A model generated the notes under the pieces. It searched no databases and was not told the DNA's origin. It saw only the letters and a list, made by a program, of their open reading frames with translations. A DNA stretch of 12,273 bases from assembly GCA_023807065.1 (NCBI GenBank), contig JAJJLU010000114.1:1-12273 (forward strand), given 5' to 3'. Below are positions 7,073-12,273 of this stretch, in pieces (the first letter of the stretch is position 1; every line of letters begins with the position of its first letter). The stretch is from Isotricha intestinalis. Its lineage: Eukaryota; Ciliophora; Litostomatea; Vestibuliferida; Isotrichidae. The translations under genes were made by a program, and so were the position numbers.

Positions 7073-9517
7073 TTATTCTAATATAATGTTATTAATATCT
7101 TTAAATTTAGTGTCAATGCTAATATTATTTAACTTATTTTTAGATATATATACTTTATAATTTTTTCCCCTACAAAACTCGATTATAACATTACAATCAT
7201 TTTCATTAAAGGTATTATTTTCTAAATGTATTTCTTCTATATTTTTTAATTCTTTTAAAGCATTTAATATATGTATTAAACCAATCGAATTAATTTCTGT
7301 ATTTTTTAAAGATAATTTCCTTAAATTTCCATTATTAAAAATTGATTTAAATAATAATATACATCCAATTTCTTGAATACAATTATTATCAAAATATAAT
7401 TCTTCAGAATTCAAATTTTTAAAAAGAAAAGGAGAAATTTCTGAACTAATATTCATATCACACATATATAACTTTTTAATATTATTTGAGTTTGAAAAAT
7501 ATTTTCCTAAGTTTATTGCACTTTTCATATTTAATTCATTACCATTTAAATTTAATGTATTCATATTTGGGTTTTCTTTTAAAAATTCTGATATATTTAA
7601 GAAATCTTCTGGTTCTAATTCATTATAGCTTAAATCTAAAATTGATATTGTTTTATTATTATTTATTATATTTAATATTGATTTTAATCCTTTATCTCTA
7701 ATGTTATTTTTACTTAAATAAAGTTGAGATATATTTTTATTTTCTAATAAAATTTCTGAGAGATATAATCCTCCTTCAGATGAAATTTTATTATTATTTA
7801 ATATTAAAGTTGATAATGTTTTATTATCTTTAATTCCATTTGATATAATTTTTATTTGTTCATTATTTAATTTATTATTTTCTAAATCTAATATTTTTAA
7901 ATTCGATAAATTACAAAAGATAAAAGCAAAAGAGCTTAATATTTGTTTACTTAAATTATCACAATTTTTAATTGAAAAATAAATTATATCAGGAGAAAAA
8001 GTACAAATATTTAATAAAATTTTTTGAATATAATTTTCACTAATTCTACTAAAAGGACCATTAAATTGAATTTTATTAAAAGGTTCATTTGGGTATTTAA
8101 TTTTATTAATAATACATTCGATTGATATTGGATTTAAAAATTTATTATTGATTATTAAATAACTATTTGAAATAGAACAAACTTTAATATAATTTGGATT
8201 AAAATTATATAATATTTTTCCATCAATTACTATATTTCCTTCTTTAATTGAATCACTACATTTTTTAACAACATTTTTAATATTATTATATATTAACAAT
8301 TGATTAATTTCAAATTTTTTTTTTATTATTTCTTGAATTTCTGATTTAACTTTTTCTTCTAAGGAAATATTTTTATTCTTATAAATTTCTAACAGCATTT
8401 CATTTTTAATATTACTTTTAAAAATATTATATTTAAAAATTTCATTAGAAACATTTAATATTACATTATCAGTGAAATCAGAAGAATTTAATGTTTTTTC
8501 TTTATTAATATCTTCTAAATTTTCATAATATTTAATAAATAATAAAAAATAAATATCTTTTAAATATTCTTGGAAAATATTTAATGTATTTGTATTATTA
8601 AAACTTTTATCAATATTAATAAAAATACTTTTTGATAAATGAGAAAAATCAATTAAAATATTATTAAATAAATCTTGATAAGTTAAAGAACTATCTTTAA
8701 TATATAATAAATCAGAATTTTCAATTAATAAATTTTTAATTTCCTCTTCAGAAAGAATTTTTTCTTCTTTTTTTAAAATTTGTTCTTCTAATTTTTTTAT
8801 TTTTTTCAAAGAATCATTTTTAACATTATTAATATCATTTTCAAAATTATTGATTTGATTTTTTAATGATGAAATAATATTATCATTATTAATTTTTTTT
8901 TCATTTATTTGTTCAATTTCTTTATTTAAAAGATTAATATCATTTTCTTTCACTTTATTTTTTTCTTCTAATTCAGAAATTTTTTTTAATAAATTTACTT
9001 TTTCTTTTTCATATTCTAATTTATATTCATAAAATCTTTGGTCATTATTTTTATTAGTATTTTTTTGGATTGCTAATTCTTCACTTACATTTCTAATTTG
9101 TTTTTCATAATTTTTTATTTTATCCATTAATTTTTTTTTCTCTTTTTTCCATTTATCTAATTCTTTTTCTAATTCTTCATTTTTGTCTGGTTGATTATTT
9201 TTTTTAAATTCATTAAATTCATTTATTTTTTCTTCTAATTTTTTTTCAAGCACACTAGAATTTTTTATTTTTTCTTTTAATTTTTCAACTTCTAAAATTT
9301 TATTTTGATAATTAATTGATGATGATTCTATATTGTTTTTCATTTCATTATATTCTTTTAATAATGAATCTAATTTATCTTTTTTTTCCTTTTTTTCATT
9401 TATTTCTTTTTCTATTTTTAGACTTTCATTTTCTAAAATTTTATTCTCATCTTCTATATTTGCAGAATTTTTTAATAAACTATTTACTAAATCAGTCACT
9501 TGTTTTATATTTGCCAT
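7073..9517 (-). CDS. Coiled-coil protein with C-terminal leucine-rich repeats
   Basis: 814 residues in three parts. Residues about 20-265 are Lys/Glu-rich with heptad spacing, a long coiled coil. Residues 270-510 are a mixed, less charged segment I cannot assign. Residues about 512-792 are LRRs of the long ribonuclease-inhibitor type, about 28 residues each, with L-x2-L-x-L-x2-N-x-[IL] cores at 540, 568, 597, 623, 651, 679, 703, 731 and 759 and intervening helices such as EGGLYLSEILLENKN. RI-type LRRs act as protein-binding surfaces; with a coiled coil they suggest a structural adaptor, for example at basal bodies or the cortex, but nothing in the sequence fixes this. No NACHT, kinase or GTPase motif is present, so it is not an NLR. 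The start MANIKQVT is the first ATG after an A/T leader, and 229 bases separate it from the next gene's stop. It is a single exon. Confidence 0.85.
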   Translation of the reverse strand: MANIKQVTDLVNSLLKNSANIEDENKILENESLKIEKEINEKKEKKDKLDSLLKEYNEMKNNIESSSINYQNKILEVEKLKEKIKNSSVLEKKLEEKINEFNEFKKNNQPDKNEELEKELDKWKKEKKKLMDKIKNYEKQIRNVSEELAIQKNTNKNNDQRFYEYKLEYEKEKVNLLKKISELEEKNKVKENDINLLNKEIEQINEKKINNDNIISSLKNQINNFENDINNVKNDSLKKIKKLEEQILKKEEKILSEEEIKNLLIENSDLLYIKDSSLTYQDLFNNILIDFSHLSKSIFINIDKSFNNTNTLNIFQEYLKDIYFLLFIKYYENLEDINKEKTLNSSDFTDNVILNVSNEIFKYNIFKSNIKNEMLLEIYKNKNISLEEKVKSEIQEIIKKKFEINQLLIYNNIKNVVKKCSDSIKEGNIVIDGKILYNFNPNYIKVCSISNSYLIINNKFLNPISIECIINKIKYPNEPFNKIQFNGPFSRISENYIQKILLNICTFSPDIIYFSIKNCDNLSKQILSSFAFIFCNLSNLKILDLENNKLNNEQIKIISNGIKDNKTLSTLILNNNKISSEGGLYLSEILLENKNISQLYLSKNNIRDKGLKSILNIINNNKTISILDLSYNELEPEDFLNISEFLKENPNMNTLNLNGNELNMKSAINLGKYFSNSNNIKKLYMCDMNISSEISPFLFKNLNSEELYFDNNCIQEIGCILLFKSIFNNGNLRKLSLKNTEINSIGLIHILNALKELKNIEEIHLENNTFNENDCNVIIEFCRGKNYKVYISKNKLNNISIDTKFKDINNIILE

Positions 9518-9746
9518 TTTGAAAAAAAATATTTAATTTAAAAGAAATAATAAAATTTAAATATTTTTATTAACATAAATCATAAACAAATTTTATAAAA
9601 AAAAAGAAATTAAAATATATATTTTTGAAAAGAAATCACAAACATTATTTTTTTAATATAAATACCCTAATTTAAACTAACTCAATTTAAAAGTCTAAAA
9701 GAAATTTTATTTTTATCATTAATTTAAAAATAAAAATATTAAAATA

Positions 9747-11858
9747 TTATATATTTGTATAAAAAATTTTATTTCCACTTCTATTTGAAGGTAAATGTGA
9801 ATTTGTCTTTAAACTACTTGTTGTATTTTGATTAGTATTTAAATCAGAAATTTTATCTAAACAAAAAGGTTTTTTAGGTTTTATTACTTCATTAACATTT
9901 TTTTTAATAACATTATTTAAATTATTTTTATCTTTATTTCTCCCAGAAATACAATTATTCAAATAATATGAATTTTTATGATAATATATTTTATTCATTT
10001 TTAAATCAGGAGATTTACTTAAAGTGTAAAAGTTATTTTTATTTGAAATTATTTGAATATTTTTAGCTGATATTGTATTTCTTTTTTTAGAAATTATATT
10101 TTTATTTTTATATAAATCATTATCATTATTTTCACTAGTTTTTTTAAATTCTGTTGAATTCATAGATCTATAAATTATTTTTCTGTTATTGTCTAAATTT
10201 TTAATAAATTTTTTTTTTCTTTGTTTTAAAAGATTATTTAATTGATTTATTCTTTCTTCATAATTTTTTAAATCATTTTCTTCTTCTTTTTTTAATTGAA
10301 TAAATCTATGAATTAAATATTTTATTTTTTGATTATCAGGAAACATTTCTTTTATTTTATTAAATGATGTTTTATTAAATTTGTTTGAGCTAAAAACTTT
10401 TTCTATTTCATTATTATAAATTTCTTTTCTATAACTTAAACTTTGATTAAAATTATTATGTTGTTCTAATAAAAATTGTTTTTGTTTTTCAAATATATTA
10501 TTTTTAATTTCTTTATTAATTAACTCTATTAATTTATTTTCTTTTTCTATAGATTTTATATTTCTTGTCCTTTTAACATTATTTTGTTTTAATATATTTA
10601 ATTCATTATTTTCTTCTATTTTATTTCGAATTTCTAAACTCTTTTCAGATAAAATTGTATTTATTCTCTTTTCTTTAAAATTTATATTATTTAATATATT
10701 TTCTTTTTTTATTCGTTGAATTAAATTATTCTTATTTAATCTATTTTGTATATTTTCTTCCTTTTTTTTTGCTTGTTCTTTTTTTTTTTTTTCTTCTTCT
10801 ATTTTTTTTTCTTTTAATCTTTTTAATTTTTTTTCTTCTAAAATTTGCTTAATTTCATAATTTTTTTTAATAATTTCATAAATATTTTCTAAATTAATCA
10901 TATTTCTTAAAATTAATTCTCTTCTTTTTTTCATTTTTAATTTCTTTTTTTCAATTTTATTTTTTCTTATTTTATCTAATTCTCTTTGTAAATTTATATG
11001 TTTATTTTCTAAACTTAAAGCTTTTTCTCTAATTTTATTTTGATATTTTTCATTCATTTTTTCTACTTTTTCTTTATATTTTTTATCATTATTTTCAATT
11101 TCTTTATTTTTTAATTGTATTTCTTTTTCTTTTTCTTCTTCTATTAATTCGTTTAATTTAAAATTTTCTTGTTTTTTCTTATAAAAATTTAAATTTTGAT
11201 TTTTTCTTTCTTTTTCTTCTTCTTCTTCAAACATTCTTTTCAAAAATTCTTTTTCTTGAATATCAATTTTTTCAATTTTTTCTTTAATTTCTTTTTCTTT
11301 TTTCATTTCTTCATTTTTTAAATTTTGTCTTTTAATAATATTTTCATTTTCTTTTTTTAAAATTTCATTTTCTAATTTATTTTCAAAAGTATTTATAAAA
11401 TCATTTTCGTTTTTAATTTTAGAATAATTATAATACTGAATACTATCTATAATAAAAGTAGAAGAAATATTTTCTTTATTTAAAATATTATCATTTGAAA
11501 GATTATAATGTGAAATTTTTGGAATTTTATTTATATCAATTTTATTCTTAAAATAATATACATCTTGTAATTTTTTTTGACGAAAATTTTCTGAAAAATC
11601 ATATCTTCTTTTTTGAATTTCTTTAGATAATTTTTTTACTTCTTGATTTAAATTAATATATTCTTGAAAGGGGATATAAGTTAATTCATCATCAGAATAA
11701 CCTAATAATTTTATTGCTTCTTTTGTTCTTAAAGAATTTAAATTAATTTCTTCGAATTCATTTGATTCTGAATTTAAATTTAATTTATTTAAATTTGGTT
11801 TATTTAATTTGTAATTTGAAAATGATTTTTTTAAAGGTTTTCCAATGTGATTTGTCAT
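9747..11858 (-). CDS. Long Lys/Glu-rich coiled-coil protein
   Basis: 703 residues from the first in-frame ATG (11858). The frame is open a little further upstream, to a TGA, but contains no other ATG. Residues 42-59 (SLRTKEAIKLLGYSDDEL) form a compact motif followed by a basic helical stretch; I recall similar S-x-R-[ST]-x-E-A...L-G motifs near the N-termini of other protist coiled-coil proteins, which is memory rather than a search. Residues about 150-415 and 430-550 are dense Glu/Lys/Arg coiled coil in trichohyalin style, with runs such as FEEEEEKERK (210-219). Residues 560-703 are Asn/Ser/Lys-rich, basic and probably disordered. Proteins like this include ciliary, basal-body and cortical filament components, but compositional bias makes homology hard to judge. 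It is the last gene before the right telomere. Confidence 0.82.
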   Translation of the reverse strand: MTNHIGKPLKKSFSNYKLNKPNLNKLNLNSESNEFEEINLNSLRTKEAIKLLGYSDDELTYIPFQEYINLNQEVKKLSKEIQKRRYDFSENFRQKKLQDVYYFKNKIDINKIPKISHYNLSNDNILNKENISSTFIIDSIQYYNYSKIKNENDFINTFENKLENEILKKENENIIKRQNLKNEEMKKEKEIKEKIEKIDIQEKEFLKRMFEEEEEKERKNQNLNFYKKKQENFKLNELIEEEKEKEIQLKNKEIENNDKKYKEKVEKMNEKYQNKIREKALSLENKHINLQRELDKIRKNKIEKKKLKMKKRRELILRNMINLENIYEIIKKNYEIKQILEEKKLKRLKEKKIEEEKKKKEQAKKKEENIQNRLNKNNLIQRIKKENILNNINFKEKRINTILSEKSLEIRNKIEENNELNILKQNNVKRTRNIKSIEKENKLIELINKEIKNNIFEKQKQFLLEQHNNFNQSLSYRKEIYNNEIEKVFSSNKFNKTSFNKIKEMFPDNQKIKYLIHRFIQLKKEEENDLKNYEERINQLNNLLKQRKKKFIKNLDNNRKIIYRSMNSTEFKKTSENNDNDLYKNKNIISKKRNTISAKNIQIISNKNNFYTLSKSPDLKMNKIYYHKNSYYLNNCISGRNKDKNNLNNVIKKNVNEVIKPKKPFCLDKISDLNTNQNTTSSLKTNSHLPSNRSGNKIFYTNI

Positions 11859-12260
11859 TTTTTTTAACAAAAAAAAACATAAATAATTAAATCATTATAA
11901 ATATTTTTTTAAATAATAAAAAAATTAAATAAATAAATATTGAAAAAAAGAATAATTTTCGGATGGAAAAAAAATATGTTTTTGATATTTCCAAATTAAG
12001 TATTAATTTAAATTATTTAGTCTTCTTAAATATTAAAAGTTTCAAATTAAAAATATAATTTTAAACCATTTATTAGAGTACCGATTTTTTTGAATATATT
12101 CACGTCTCTTCCCGAACAAGCCCAGGAATAGTCTTAAGACTTTAAAATTATTGTATAAGAATAAAATAAAAAAATATATATTAACAAAGAATTTTTAAAA
12201 ATTAATCAAAAAATTTAAAATCATATTTATCTTCAATAAATATAAATTCAACTTTTAGTG
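11859..12260. promoter_or_regulatory. Right subtelomere, upstream region of the coiled-coil gene
   Basis: About 400 bases between the start codon of the terminal minus-strand gene and the telomere. Any promoter of that gene must be here. Most is A/T, except a patch at 12092-12141 described separately. An open frame through the patch (about 12094-12198) has no ATG and no recognisable product. No tRNA or snRNA was recognised on either strand. Confidence 0.5.
12092..12141. promoter_or_regulatory. GC-rich element flanked by two perfect palindromes
   Basis: GAATATATTC (12092-12101) and AGTCTTAAGACT (12130-12141) are both exact palindromes. Between them, 12101-12128 is about 57% G+C, the most GC-rich non-telomeric interval in the window. 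Inside it TTCC (12109-12112) and GGAA (12125-12128) can also pair. It lies 132 bases from the chromosome end and about 235 bases before the start of the coiled-coil gene. It could be a promoter element, a replication or end-binding site, or a structured RNA. Its nature is unknown. Confidence 0.45.
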
Positions 12261-12273
12261 TTGGGGATTGGGG
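12261..12273. repeat. Right telomere, G-strand repeat
   Basis: The window closes with TTGGGGATTGGGG. Its reverse complement reads CCCCAATCCCCAA, the same C4A2T repeat as at the left end and in the correct opposite orientation. This shows that the chromosome is captured end to end. Only about two units are present, probably because of read or assembly trimming. Confidence 0.93.

Noticed and set aside
7073..9517. NLR-type immune receptor, because of the LRR domain
   Set aside because: There is no NACHT or NB-ARC P-loop. The N-terminal half is a plain coiled coil.
9316..9536. Plus-strand Leu/Phe/Ile-rich open frames opposite the coiled-coil genes
   Set aside because: They are antisense shadows: Lys/Glu/Asn codons read backwards give Phe/Leu/Ile-rich sequences that mimic membrane proteins.
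11859..11870. A start four codons upstream for the terminal coiled-coil gene
   Set aside because: That codon is TTG. The first in-frame ATG is at 11858, and no ATG occurs upstream before a TGA.
12094..12198. Open frame of about 35 codons through the GC-rich patch on the plus strand
   Set aside because: It has no ATG, no credible upstream exon and no recognisable product.

Overview
The window looks like one complete, natural linear chromosome of about 12.3 kb, most likely from the somatic macronucleus of a ciliate. It begins with C4A2T-type telomere repeats and ends with the complementary G-strand repeat, and these repeats occur nowhere inside. The DNA is extremely AT-rich, and the proteins are rich in Asn, Lys, Ile and Glu with homopolymer-like Asn and Asp tracts. 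The one spliced gene has a 29-nt GT..AG intron. All six genes read through in the standard genetic code and stop at TAA, so TAA/TAG are not read as glutamine as in Tetrahymena, Paramecium or Oxytricha. From memory, a C4A2T telomere with the standard code and small chromosomes fits rumen trichostome ciliates (Entodinium-like litostomes). That assignment is an inference.

Layout from left to right: telomere; an AT-rich subtelomere; a MORN-repeat protein gene on the minus strand with an N-terminal lipidation motif; a 214-bp divergent promoter region; a small two-exon Tctex1-type dynein light chain gene on the plus strand; a convergent 650-bp non-coding gap. Four minus-strand genes follow. They are an 846-residue Asn-rich protein with repeated helical modules resembling degenerate TPPP/p25-alpha (EF-hand-like) units; a single-pass membrane protein with a Cys-rich ectodomain and two tandem all-cysteine RING-like fingers; a coiled-coil protein with a C-terminal leucine-rich-repeat domain; and a long Lys/Glu-rich coiled-coil protein. 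The right subtelomere follows, with a striking GC-rich patch between two perfect palindromes, and then the right telomere.

Five of the six products are of types common in the ciliate cytoskeleton, cortex or ciliary apparatus: MORN, dynein light chain, possible TPPP-like repeats, coiled-coil/LRR and a long coiled coil. The sixth is a probable membrane E3 ubiquitin ligase. There is no operon logic here, since these are eukaryotic genes with their own promoters, so the functional theme is suggestive only. No tRNA, rRNA, transposon, CRISPR or viral gene was recognised. The most unusual items are the doubly capped chromosome, the TPPP-like repeat protein, the dual-RING membrane protein, the acylated MORN protein and the GC-rich palindromic element near the right end.
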